A stretch of 64,000 nt of DNA from Bacteroidota bacterium (GTDB taxonomy: Bacteria > Bacteroidota > Bacteroidia > Bacteroidales > FEN-979): NCBI GenBank assembly GCA_026391715.1, contig JAPLDO010000209.1, positions 28,528 to 92,527 of the forward strand. Direction: 5' to 3'. This document shows positions 1-9,549 of the stretch, one piece after another. The translations under genes and the position numbers were made by a program. Every line of letters starts with the position of its first letter. Positions within the stretch are counted from its first letter, which is position 1. The notes below the pieces were generated by a model, which saw only the letters and a list, made by a program, of their open reading frames with translations, did no database searches and had not been told where the DNA came from.

Positions 1-3000
1 ACGGTCAATGAGGCGCGGATAAAGCGAAGCCAGCGCGCCCGCCTCCACATCCACCTGGTCGAATCCGAAAGTTGGCAGCTTCCTGGCATTAAGCGAATCA
101 ATGAGGGCGCTGAATTGAACTTCGCTCATCTTATAGAGAGCTTCGAGGTAAACCGCGTTCGTTTCTTTCGGTAGGGCTTTGATGATTTCCGCCGCCGAAG
201 TATCGCCTCGAATCAGGTTCATTCTTACTCCGTTTATGGTATCGAAATTGGTGAATGGTCGGCGTCCGGGGTTCAGAATGTCGAGATAATCCGCGCTTAC
301 CACAATAGAAAGATTATCGAAATTCGCAATCTTTTTCATCTCTGCGAATTCATTTTCTATGGAAGGCTTCAACTGAATATAGGTCAGGTTGTTTATGCCG
401 CTGGAGCCATGAGTAAATGGAATGTCTTGCAGAACGCGGTTCAGGACCGGGGCGGCGATAACGGGTTTGGTAATGTTTTTGCGGTGACAGAGGTCATGGG
501 TGGCGAGCACGCCCAGAGACACGATTATATCCACATTTTTATCGGCGAGAAGTTTGTCGTTTATAGCTTTTACGCTTTCAAGCGACCATTGCCCTGTGAA
601 TGCCGGAGGTTCAGCAAAAACTACCTCTACCTGACCTGCCATAAGGCTTTTAATCTCCTTCTCCATGGTTGACCTGTAAAGGGTATTTACCCTTGCCTCA
701 CCATCGAATACCATGGCAATTCGAACTTTCTGCATGTTGAATTCAAGAGGTTCCTGCGCAAGGGAGTGAGAAGCGCCGGCAAAGGAGAAAAACGTCATCA
801 GCAAAAGCAATGCGATTGCCGGTACTGAGGCATGTTTACGGCGTTTGCGTTCATCTCGTTTTTCCATCATCCGGGCAACTTTTTCATATATAATCGGAAC
901 AACCACCAATGTCAGAAACATGGAACTCGTTAAACCCCCAATCAAAGCCCAGGCAAGTCCGTTTTTCCATTCGGCGCCCGCGCCCGCAGCCATTGCGATA
1001 GGCATCATTCCAAAGACCATAGCGAAGGTAGTCATAAAGATCGGGCGGATACGCATTTTCCCGGCATCCATCAGAGCGTCGTAAATCGTCTCTCCTTCAG
1101 CCCTGCGCTCGTTGGCGCGATCCACTATCAGAATGGCGTTCTTGGCGACAAGTCCTATCATCATAATGATACCAAGGATGGAAAAAACATTGATTGTGTT
1201 TCCCGTTAGCGCCAGCGCGAGTATTGCCCCGATGAGCGCCACCGGGATTGAGAACAGCACAACAAAGGGATAGATGAATGAATCGTACAGGATCACCATG
1301 ATAAAGTAAACGAAGATAACGGCGGCGATGAGCGCGACGAAAAGACTGAGGAAGGAGGTAAGCATCTCTTCCTGGTCTCCGCCGAAACCGATGGTTGTTC
1401 CTCCCGCTTTGGCGGCGCCCAGCCGGGCGGTAAATGCCTGAACAATTGAGCCGGCAGGAGAGCCGTCGGTATAAGCGCTCACCGTAGTAAGAGCGTTGCG
1501 GTTTTTGCGTTCCAGTTTGGTTGGTCCCGAAGATTGGTATATGGTTGCAAACTGTTGCAGTTCAATAATCTTGTTCTTATTGCTGATGAAGGAAAGATGC
1601 GTGATGTCGTCGGGATTTGTGCGGTCGAATTTATCGAGCGACACACGGATGTCAAACTGATTCGATCCGTCGCGATATTTCGAGTCGTTATTTCCGGTAA
1701 GAGCTACCTGAAGAGCCGAACCCACATCGCTGACGCTCAATCCCAGAGCCGCCATCTTCTGACGGTCAATATCAACGCGTGTTTCGGGATTTCCCCTGGT
1801 GGCGGAGAACTTCAGATATGTTACGCCGGGAGTAAGAATGAGCGTTTTCGCCACAAGCCCTGCCGACTTCATTATCGAATCGTAGTTGATTCCGGTGATC
1901 TCCACCTGCACGGGAGCGGAGCTTGCCCCGCCGGCAAAACTGATCTGGTTTACATACACCTTCACTCCCGGTATTTTTACCGTAAGTTCTTTTACCTTCG
2001 AGCCCAGCGCCGCAGTAGATAACTTACGCTGATTCTTATCACAAAGCGAAACCACTATCTCGGTCTGGTTATCGGCGCTTATGCCATCGCTCCCTTTGCC
2101 AACATTGGTAAGGATACTCGTAACTTCCGGCAGGGTTGAGATCAGTTTCTCAATTTTCCGCGTCTGGCGGTTGTTGTTCTCCAGAGTTGTCCCCGGAGCG
2201 TATTCGAGCGACGCCGAAAACTGGCTGCGGTCGGTCTGTTTCATAAATTCAAAACCTGTAATTCCTGCCACCGGAATCAACAACGTTATAATCAATCCAG
2301 AGGAAACCACGAATAACACTTTATAAGGATTTCTCAGGCTCCATCCAAGGATCAGCGCGTACTTATCTGTCAACCATTTGAAAGCCTTTTCAAAGATTTT
2401 CCCAAAGCGGTTCAGTAGGCTTTCGGAATCAATGGATTCGAGTTTTGCAAAGCGGGATGCGAGAATAGGAGTTACGGTAAATGAGACCAGCAGACTCGTG
2501 AGAGTGGAGACCAGGATGATTATTGAAAAGCCGCGGATGATATCGCCGATCAGCCCGGTGGTAAGCGCGAGGGGAACGAACACTACAATATCAACAAAGG
2601 TGATGGATATAGCTGCAAACCCAATCTCGTTGCGACCTCTGATGGAAGCGGTGAGTTTGTCTTCCCCTTTTTCAAGGTGATGGTAGATGTTTTCAAGAAC
2701 AACAATGCTGTCGTCAACCAGAATGCCGATCACCAGCGATAATGCGAGCAAAGTAAAGAGGTTAAGCGACATTCCTGCCACCCACATTACCACGAAGGCG
2801 GTGGTGAGCGAGCAGGGAATGGACACCATAACGATTAGCGAAGTGCGAACCGAATGAAGGAAAAGAAACATCACGGCTGCCACAAGCAAAATTGCCAGCA
2901 TAAGGTCTTCCATAACAGCATTGGCGGCGTCCATCGTAAAGATGCTCTGGTCGTCGGCAATGTCGAAATGAAGGTTCAGCCCTTTGTAATCCGCTTCCAG

Positions 3001-3915
3001 CGCTTTCAACTCTATTTTTACCAGCTCACAAACTTTCACCATGTTAGCGTCGTTCTGTTTCTGGATTTCCAAACCGAGCGCATTGATTCCGTTAAACCGA
3101 CTGATGAGGGTAGGATCAACCGTTGCATCATGGATTTCAGCGATATCGCGAAGGCGAATTTCGCCACCCTCTTTGGAATATCCTACAACCAGATTATTCA
3201 TCTCTTCGAGGGAAGTGAATTTCCCGGCTACGCGCACCACGAACTGGTGAAGCGGATCCTTTAGTTTTCCTGTGGGAAAATCGAGGTTAGCAGCGTTGAT
3301 TGAATTTGCCACCTGGCTTATCGAAAGTCCGTAGGATCGAACCTTCTGGGCGTCAATGTTGACCTTGATCTCGCGTTTCAGCCCTCCGTTGATGGAGATG
3401 TTTCCTACGCCCTGTACCCTCGACAATCTGGGTTTGATCTGGTCGTCAACCAGCGTGTAAAATTTTGCAGCCGGGAGGTTTGAAGTAAGCGAAAGCCTTA
3501 AAACCGGTATCTGACTAACCGAATAAGTAAGCAACGACGGGGTTTTCACCTCTTTGGGCAGGGTGGAAATTATCTCGTTCACCTTCCGCTGAACATCCTG
3601 AACGGCAACGTTGATGGTGGCGTTGCGGTAAAATTCAATGGCGATGATGGAAAGTCCTTCGTAAGAAGTTGAGCTGATATTTTTCACCTTCTCGATCCCC
3701 GAAAGCGCGTCTTCGATAAGGCGGGTAACATTGTTTTCAACCTCGCCGGGAGATGCGCCGGGATATTCGGTTTTTACCGTTACATAAGGTTGATCGATCT
3801 TTGGCAGCAGTTCATACCCTAACTGGTAATACCCGAAAACCGCCATCATTCCGAGAGCAAGAAAGATTACGATAATGAAAGAGGGGCGTTTTATAGCTAA
3901 TTCGGTTATAGACAT
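1..3915 (-). CDS. RND (HAE-1/AcrB-like) efflux permease whose frame continues into a C-terminal periplasmic-binding-like domain; runs off the window start
   Basis: ATG at 3913-3915 (rc): MSITELAIKRPSFIIVIFLALGMMAVFGYYQLG...; TM4 motif LVDDSIVVLENI. No in-frame stop was found reading codons across lines 1-960. The frame passes from ...FLTLVVVPIIYEKVARMMEKRDERKRRKHASVPAIALLLLMTFFSFAGASHSLAQ into VRIAMVFDGEARVNTLYRSTMEKEI...DIIVSLGVLATHDL... Confidence 0.88.
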   Translation of the reverse strand, partial: MSITELAIKRPSFIIVIFLALGMMAVFGYYQLGYELLPKIDQPYVTVKTEYPGASPGEVENNVTRLIEDALSGIEKVKNISSTSYEGLSIIAIEFYRNATINVAVQDVQRKVNEIISTLPKEVKTPSLLTYSVSQIPVLRLSLTSNLPAAKFYTLVDDQIKPRLSRVQGVGNISINGGLKREIKVNIDAQKVRSYGLSISQVANSINAANLDFPTGKLKDPLHQFVVRVAGKFTSLEEMNNLVVGYSKEGGEIRLRDIAEIHDATVDPTLISRFNGINALGLEIQKQNDANMVKVCELVKIELKALEADYKGLNLHFDIADDQSIFTMDAANAVMEDLMLAILLVAAVMFLFLHSVRTSLIVMVSIPCSLTTAFVVMWVAGMSLNLFTLLALSLVIGILVDDSIVVLENIYHHLEKGEDKLTASIRGRNEIGFAAISITFVDIVVFVPLALTTGLIGDIIRGFSIIILVSTLTSLLVSFTVTPILASRFAKLESIDSESLLNRFGKIFEKAFKWLTDKYALILGWSLRNPYKVLFVVSSGLIITLLIPVAGITGFEFMKQTDRSQFSASLEYAPGTTLENNNRQTRKIEKLISTLPEVTSILTNVGKGSDGISADNQTEIVVSLCDKNQRKLSTAALGSKVKELTVKIPGVKVYVNQISFAGGASSAPVQVEITGINYDSIMKSAGLVAKTLILTPGVTYLKFSATRGNPETRVDIDRQKMAALGLSVSDVGSALQVALTGNNDSKYRDGSNQFDIRVSLDKFDRTNPDDITHLSFISNKNKIIELQQFATIYQSSGPTKLERKNRNALTTVSAYTDGSPAGSIVQAFTARLGAAKAGGTTIGFGGDQEEMLTSFLSLFVALIAAVIFVYFIMVILYDSFIYPFVVLFSIPVALIGAILALALTGNTINVFSILGIIMMIGLVAKNAILIVDRANERRAEGETIYDALMDAGKMRIRPIFMTTFAMVFGMMPIAMAAGAGAEWKNGLAWALIGGLTSSMFLTLVVVPIIYEKVARMMEKRDERKRRKHASVPAIALLLLMTFFSFAGASHSLAQEPLEFNMQKVRIAMVFDGEARVNTLYRSTMEKEIKSLMAGQVEVVFAEPPAFTGQWSLESVKAINDKLLADKNVDIIVSLGVLATHDLCHRKNITKPVIAAPVLNRVLQDIPFTHGSSGINNLTYIQLKPSIENEFAEMKKIANFDNLSIVVSADYLDILNPGRRPFTNFDTINGVRMNLIRGDTSAAEIIKALPKETNAVYLEALYKMSEVQFSALIDSLNARKLPTFGFDQVDVEAGALASLYPRLIDR

Positions 3916-3930
3916 GGCAGCAGTTTTGCG

Positions 3931-4980
3931 TTATTTGACAATGATAACCTTAATGTTGTCCGACAGATTATTCTGACCGCTCGTTACAACCATCTCACCC
4001 TCTTCGAGTCCATTCAATACTTCGAGCAATTGTCCCGACTCACGCCCGATGGTGATGTTCCTGAGAGATGCAATGTTTCCTTTGACCACAAAGACCTGGG
4101 CATTTTTTACGCTCCCGATCAGGGCGTCGCGCGAGATGGCAATGGCGTCGCGGGAGGTTATGGAGATGAAATTGATCCGCCCGAACATACCGCCTTTCAA
4201 GGGAAATGAGGGGTTGTTTGGAAGATGTATCTCCACAGGATAGGTATGGGCTTCATCGGCTTTGGAAGCAATGTTATCAACATGTCCCAAAAAATCGCGA
4301 CCAGGATAAACATCTGTAGTTATCTCAACGCTGTCGCCGGGATGGAGTACGAAAGCATCTTTTTCAGAAATATTCACCTTCACCTTCAGTGTGGAAATGT
4401 CAACGATATTTCCGATAGATGAATTTTGCTGGATGTAAGAGCCTTCATTGACCTTTTTACTGTTGATAACGCCGCTTATGGGCGCTTTTACTTTTGTGTC
4501 GTCAAGAGCTTTCTTTGCCCTTGTCAGATCATTTTCGGCAGCCTGCATGTCGAGCCGGGAGATATCGAGCTGGGAAGCTGAGATTGAATTTTGTTCATAC
4601 AGGGTTTTATTTCGTTCGAAATCGCGTTTTGCCTTGAAGTAATTGATCTCCTGGCGGGCGAGGTCGGATTTTATCAGGAGGTCGTCAATTTCAACAAGAA
4701 CAGCTCCTTTCTTAACCTGCTCGCCGATCTTAAAGTTCACTTTGTTTATCAGCCCGTGCGCCTCGGTAATGATTTCCACATCATTTTCAGGATCAATCAG
4801 CCCAACCAGACTCACCAGGTTGGTCAGAGATTGTTTTTTAACCGTGTCTATTGTAACGGGAACATCGCTAAGGACCTCCTGCCTGCCGGAATTTTCTTTT
4901 TTATTGCCGAAGAAAAACAATAGCGCGATGATCAGAACGACGATAATCGTTGCAACGATGGTAAAAGTGAGTTTTTTCAT
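3931..4980 (-). CDS. RND efflux periplasmic adaptor (membrane fusion protein, HlyD/AcrA family)
   Basis: N-terminal TM, biotinyl-lipoyl-like motif (EAHGLINKVNFKIGEQVKKGAVLVEIDD), coiled coil, adjacent to RND permease. Confidence 0.9.
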   Translation of the reverse strand: MKKLTFTIVATIIVVLIIALLFFFGNKKENSGRQEVLSDVPVTIDTVKKQSLTNLVSLVGLIDPENDVEIITEAHGLINKVNFKIGEQVKKGAVLVEIDDLLIKSDLARQEINYFKAKRDFERNKTLYEQNSISASQLDISRLDMQAAENDLTRAKKALDDTKVKAPISGVINSKKVNEGSYIQQNSSIGNIVDISTLKVKVNISEKDAFVLHPGDSVEITTDVYPGRDFLGHVDNIASKADEAHTYPVEIHLPNNPSFPLKGGMFGRINFISITSRDAIAISRDALIGSVKNAQVFVVKGNIASLRNITIGRESGQLLEVLNGLEEGEMVVTSGQNNLSDNIKVIIVK

Positions 4981-5036
4981 GGGTTAATAATTTGTTTTAT
5001 GACTATCCGCTTGTGTACCTAATTATTATTTAGCTA

Positions 5037-5130
5037 CTCTGCGGTTCTTTGCGTCTTCTTTGCGGTACTCTGCGGTAAAAAAAACTTAACCGCAGAGAAC
5101 CGCTGAGTTTTTACGCAGAGAGCCGCAGAG
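5037..5130. repeat. Nested inverted repeat (hairpin-forming), intergenic
   Basis: CTCTGCGGTTCTTTGCGT ... ACGCAGAGAGCCGCAGAG outer arms, with an inner CTCTGCGGTAA / TTAACCGCAGAG. Confidence 0.6.
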
Positions 5131-5160
5131 CTAATTGATGTTCTTTTTGGCATAAATTAC

Positions 5161-5181
5161 AAAATGCAAAATGCAAAATGC
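5161..5181. repeat. (AAAATGC)3 heptamer tandem repeat
   Basis: aaaatgcaaaatgcaaaatgc read directly. Confidence 0.8.
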
Positions 5182-5383
5182 AAACAACAAATAAAAAACA
5201 AACATAAATCACTAAATTTCAAACAGGAAGAATGGACTTTATCTGTCTTCTTTTTGATTTTTGAATTTTTTAAATTTTCGAATTTATTTGTGTTTTGGTT
5301 ATTGTTCTTTGTCTTTTCTGGTTTATCCAGGTTAGGTATGTAAACGGATAGTCATTATTTGTTTTTTAATGGTCTTATGAATT

Positions 5384-6493
5384 TCATAATCCGACAACAA
5401 AATTCTTAATGTCATTGATATATTGCTGCGTGTTGCTAAACATAGGGGTATGCCAGCAATCGGGATACAGTTTGAACTGAAAGGTTTTTCCAAGTGAAAC
5501 CAGCCTGCCGGTAAAAGGATAAGCGGCATCTGCGGGAACAACGCAATCATTCTCCCCCCAGATAATTAATCCCGGTTTGCTGATATTGATGTATGAGGCG
5601 TTGCTGTTTATAAAATAGACCTGGTTGTAAAATATTTCAAGGGCAACCGGTGAACCTGCGTTGTTAATTTTCCTGATCTGGTCGGCGCTGTCAGGAAATA
5701 TGCTTTTTTCCAATTGAGAACAGCGGCTGAGAACCACAGGATCCAATGGTTTTTCCCCTGGTTTCATCAGGGAGAGGGCTAACATTTGCAACCTTAAAAA
5801 GGTTGGCATGTCATAAGCCACCGGGTCTAATGTCACCGAATTGAGGTAGGCAAGGGTGTCGACGTACTGAACTTTTCCTTCGGCGATCAGCTCATTGCAT
5901 CTGCGACTGGAGTAACTAAGCATAGCGTTTGCAAGTTCAAAGCCATTTACCATGCCTTCTGCCGTCACCCAGCCATTATACTTGTCCTGGTATGCTGGAT
6001 TTGAAATAAATTTCGTAAGCACGGCGCCACCCCAGCTATGTCCGACAACAATGATTTTTTTACCGGGAAACCGTATCTTCAACTGGTCGGTCACCATGGC
6101 GCAATCTTCAGCGTACTGGTCAACATTGACCGTTGACCAGTCTATGGGATCAGGATTGATGGAATATCCGGCATACCGCTGGTCCCAACTGACCAATAAA
6201 AAGTTATCCGTCAGATTTGCCGGGGAATTTCCTGAGTATATCCCGGCTACCTCTATCGAAGATGATCCCGGGCCTCCGTGAATAAACAGCACGATGGAGG
6301 CGTCCCCTTTGTTGCCGGTCATCAGGACGGGCATTTGAGAGCCTTTGTTGGTCACCCAGAACAATTCCTGGTAGGGTTGAGAGGGCTGGGGTTCATCCTT
6401 TTTGCAGCCGTTGGCAAGAAGTATGAAAAGACCTATTGCTGCGATAAACGGGTAAATCAGTTTTTTGGTTAAACTATTCATGATTGTCTTCAT
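5384..6493 (-). CDS. Alpha/beta hydrolase lipoprotein (proline iminopeptidase-like)
   Basis: Lipobox LANGC, oxyanion motif HGGPGSS, nucleophile elbow GHSWGG, C-terminal CWHTPMF. Confidence 0.8.
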   Translation of the reverse strand: MKTIMNSLTKKLIYPFIAAIGLFILLANGCKKDEPQPSQPYQELFWVTNKGSQMPVLMTGNKGDASIVLFIHGGPGSSSIEVAGIYSGNSPANLTDNFLLVSWDQRYAGYSINPDPIDWSTVNVDQYAEDCAMVTDQLKIRFPGKKIIVVGHSWGGAVLTKFISNPAYQDKYNGWVTAEGMVNGFELANAMLSYSSRRCNELIAEGKVQYVDTLAYLNSVTLDPVAYDMPTFLRLQMLALSLMKPGEKPLDPVVLSRCSQLEKSIFPDSADQIRKINNAGSPVALEIFYNQVYFINSNASYINISKPGLIIWGENDCVVPADAAYPFTGRLVSLGKTFQFKLYPDCWHTPMFSNTQQYINDIKNFVVGL

Positions 6494-6498
6494 AATAT

Positions 6499-6769
6499 TT
6501 ATTTTTTCAAAAATTCATCAAACCATGGTTTTGCATGAATGAGGGAGTAAACGTAGGCGGCGCTGTGATCAGGAAGGTCATCATATCCATCTTCCAATAT
6601 TAAAGATATGATTGAGCTTCTGCAGGTCATAAGTTTCGATATACTGCCAGGTCACTCCCGGCTGAACGGGAGCGGGTTCCTCCTTTTTACAGCCAGAAAG
6701 CAGCAAAAGAAAACCGGCAAAAAATGCAACCGCCAAGAAATTGGACGAAAAGTTCTTGTCTGTTTTCAT
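6499..6769 (-). pseudogene. Probable frameshifted small lipoprotein gene
   Basis: 62-aa ORF (...LLSGCKKEEPAPVQPGVTWQYIETYDLQKLNHIFNIGRWI*) followed in a second frame by ILEDGYDDLPDHSAAYVYSLIHAKPWFDEFLKK* ending at 6499. Confidence 0.5.
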
Positions 6770-6841
6770 CTTTTTTGTTTTAGCCTGGTTTATTCCTAAT
6801 ATTATCAGCGCTTGTTTGGTTCTGGCTTGTCCGGGTCGGGG

Positions 6842-9490
6842 TCACTTAATAATGACCACCCTGCAGGTTTGCAGTTCCCTGGCGCCTTTGAATACCAGCA
6901 GATAGCACCCGGGCTTGAGTGAGGATACATCCATGCTGGCGCTGAACTTAACGCCGGTGGTGTAAATCGGGATAGAAGCCACTTCCGATCCCATGACCGA
7001 TACCAGGCTGAGGGCGCTGCGGTCGGGCGGTAAGGCAGGGATATCCACCCACAGCCTGCCTGAAACCGGGTTAGGCCAGGCATGCAAAGCGGTACGCCCC
7101 GAATGGCTCTCTTCCACACCCTGGGTTTTATTCAGGTCAAACTCAAAAACCCCTCTTCCAAAGGTCGCCACCCTCAGCAGGCGGGCGCCGGAATGGTTGA
7201 AGTAGCTAAAATCGAGTACGGGAATGAAAGGCAGTCCATTGCCAAACCCGGTCCAGTTTCCGCCGCTATTGGTAGTCCTGTAAACTCCGAAATCATTCCC
7301 GATATAGATGACTCCGGCATTTGCGGTATCTATGAACATGTCGTTGATAGAAACTTTGGGAAGGTCGGAGGTCAGGTCGGTCCAGGTGGTCCCGAAGTCG
7401 GTGGTCTTAAGGAGCAATGCGCCTGAATAACTGTTCTTCATCAGATAAAAGGTGTTGCCGTTGTAGGGGTCGGCATGCAGACGCATGAAATAGCCGCCCG
7501 AAAGGGAACCCAGATTAGCGGTGACGTCATCCCAGGTATATCCTCCGTCGGAAGACCTTACCAGGCTTGTAGCGCCGTACCTTGAGGCGACCATGATGTT
7601 ATCTGGATCCACCGGCGACTGAGCTGCTGAATAGATCGGGGCGCTTACGATCCCAGTTGAAGTTGTATAGGTCCAGGTATTGCCCTTATCAACAGACTTG
7701 CGAAGCCTCTGTTTTGTGCAACCATAGATGATGTCGGGATTTACAGGGTGCTGCCAGTAAGGAGCAATGAAAGCCGCTGAATCGGAGGTGACAGGGGGTG
7801 GCACGATCTCTTTCCATGTCTGTCCGCCGTCACTGCTCCTGAAGAATTGACCGATAATAGCTGCAAAGAAAATGACATCAGAGTTTGAATAATCCATGAA
7901 ACATTCTGTTCCGTCGCACAATACGTTGAGTGAGTATGGCGTCAAACCCCTGTTGTTGGTAGAGGAAAAACCATTATCCTGAGAGTCGGCATAAATGACG
8001 TCGGGATTGGTATTATGCGAAGCAACACGATACAACTGGATGGAATTGATCCCGGTGTTGGCAGTATGAAAGGTATGTCCTCCGTCAGCCGACCGAAAAA
8101 CGCCACCGTCGCAGCCGACATACATCACCGATGGATCGGAAGGTGCGAACCGGATAATGTGATGGTCAACATGGGTATAGGAGTCGTACGGACTGCTCCC
8201 GCCCCACGGGGCATTCGGGTCCCTGATAAATGAAAAAGTGGATCCGTCAACAGATCTGCTTAACTCCATATTGCCGATGAAAACGTTATTCGGGTCAAGG
8301 GGATTAACGGCGATACACAGGTCGTACCAGCCCTGGTCAGCGGCGCCGGCAATATTCAAGCCTTCGGAAATCTGGAACCATGAGACGCCACCGTTGATAG
8401 ATTTGTAAGCGCAGGTAGTCATCCCCCCTGAAACCGGTATGTTATTATAAATCAACACGTATAAATAATCAGGATTGGATTTTGATATATCAAACTGGAT
8501 CCTGCCGATATTTTCCATTGCCGGTAAGCCGGTGTTGCTCTGATGAAATGTCAATCCTGCATCGGTTGATACGAGAAATCCTCCCTCGCTCTGGCGGTCG
8601 CCTGAAGTAGCATAGACCAGGTTGGGATCGGCAGGGTGAAACGCCAGATCATATACTCCTTTTATTTCCAAAATCTTCACCCAGGTCATGCCGGCGTCAG
8701 CGCTTCGCCATATTCCGTAATTGGGCGTGGCGCCTTGCATGTTTTCAGTATTGGCAACCATGATCAGGTTGGGGTTGTGAGGAGAAACCTTCACGGAAGA
8801 GATATGGGTTACAGAGCCAAAGGCGGCGCCAATTTTTGTCCAGCTTTCACCCGCGTTAATTGATTTATACAAACCGTCGCCGGAATAAAACCGCTCCGTT
8901 TCATGCCATATAAACTCTCCGGTTCCCGCATAGACGATATCCGGGTTGAACGGGTCAATCGCAATGGCGCCGAAAGTGAGCATGTTGAGCCCATTGCTTA
9001 TGTCAGTCCAGCTTTGTCCGCCGTTGGCGCTCTTCCAGATACCGCCGCCTCCTGCGCCTGCATATACTATATCAGGATTTTGAGGATGTATGGCAAGTCC
9101 TCTTACCCTTCCGCTCACCACACCCCACTGACGAACCATCATGTCGTTGGAAAAATCAATGCCCACCGGACCGATATTGGTCCATCTGTTGCCTGATGTG
9201 TCCGGGGATAGCGCCATTTTCAACATCTCATTCTGTTTCTGCATCTCAATGAAATCTCTGGGAAAGATCCCCTGTTCATTCATCCTGGGCATGTAAAACC
9301 ATTCCAGCCTCCTGAAAGCATTCCTGTTCTTTATTTCGGCGGGCACATTATCCCAGGGCGAAACCACAGGAGAATCCGAAGGAACTTTGTTCGTCCCGAA
9401 GTCATAAAATTCCGGTCTGCCGACTTGTGAAAACGCTCCCTGGATGAACAGCAGAAGGAAGAAAGTGAGTGTAAACATTTTCTTTTTCAT
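6842..9490 (-). CDS. Secreted VPS10/BNR-like beta-propeller protein with T9SS type A sorting domain
   Basis: Signal peptide; repeated SxDGGxTW motifs; C-terminal WPNPVSGRLWV...GCYLLVFKGARELQTCRVVIIK. Confidence 0.8.
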   Translation of the reverse strand: MKKKMFTLTFFLLLFIQGAFSQVGRPEFYDFGTNKVPSDSPVVSPWDNVPAEIKNRNAFRRLEWFYMPRMNEQGIFPRDFIEMQKQNEMLKMALSPDTSGNRWTNIGPVGIDFSNDMMVRQWGVVSGRVRGLAIHPQNPDIVYAGAGGGGIWKSANGGQSWTDISNGLNMLTFGAIAIDPFNPDIVYAGTGEFIWHETERFYSGDGLYKSINAGESWTKIGAAFGSVTHISSVKVSPHNPNLIMVANTENMQGATPNYGIWRSADAGMTWVKILEIKGVYDLAFHPADPNLVYATSGDRQSEGGFLVSTDAGLTFHQSNTGLPAMENIGRIQFDISKSNPDYLYVLIYNNIPVSGGMTTCAYKSINGGVSWFQISEGLNIAGAADQGWYDLCIAVNPLDPNNVFIGNMELSRSVDGSTFSFIRDPNAPWGGSSPYDSYTHVDHHIIRFAPSDPSVMYVGCDGGVFRSADGGHTFHTANTGINSIQLYRVASHNTNPDVIYADSQDNGFSSTNNRGLTPYSLNVLCDGTECFMDYSNSDVIFFAAIIGQFFRSSDGGQTWKEIVPPPVTSDSAAFIAPYWQHPVNPDIIYGCTKQRLRKSVDKGNTWTYTTSTGIVSAPIYSAAQSPVDPDNIMVASRYGATSLVRSSDGGYTWDDVTANLGSLSGGYFMRLHADPYNGNTFYLMKNSYSGALLLKTTDFGTTWTDLTSDLPKVSINDMFIDTANAGVIYIGNDFGVYRTTNSGGNWTGFGNGLPFIPVLDFSYFNHSGARLLRVATFGRGVFEFDLNKTQGVEESHSGRTALHAWPNPVSGRLWVDIPALPPDRSALSLVSVMGSEVASIPIYTTGVKFSASMDVSSLKPGCYLLVFKGARELQTCRVVIIK

Positions 9491-9549
9491 GGCGTAAGTT
9501 TTCAGTCGTTAATAATCATTTTTATTATTTGAAATCTATGCAATCTCAT

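Noticed and set aside
409-3264. Plus-strand ORFs (409-672, 845-1084, 1534-2022, 2081-2326, 2378-2680, 2854-3264)
   Set aside because: All are antisense to the RND permease frame, have no recognisable domains and follow its codon pattern.
6805-7119. 104-aa ORF overlapping the end of the T9SS protein
   Set aside because: Alternate frame within and just past the 882-aa CDS; Trp/Pro-rich artefact composition.
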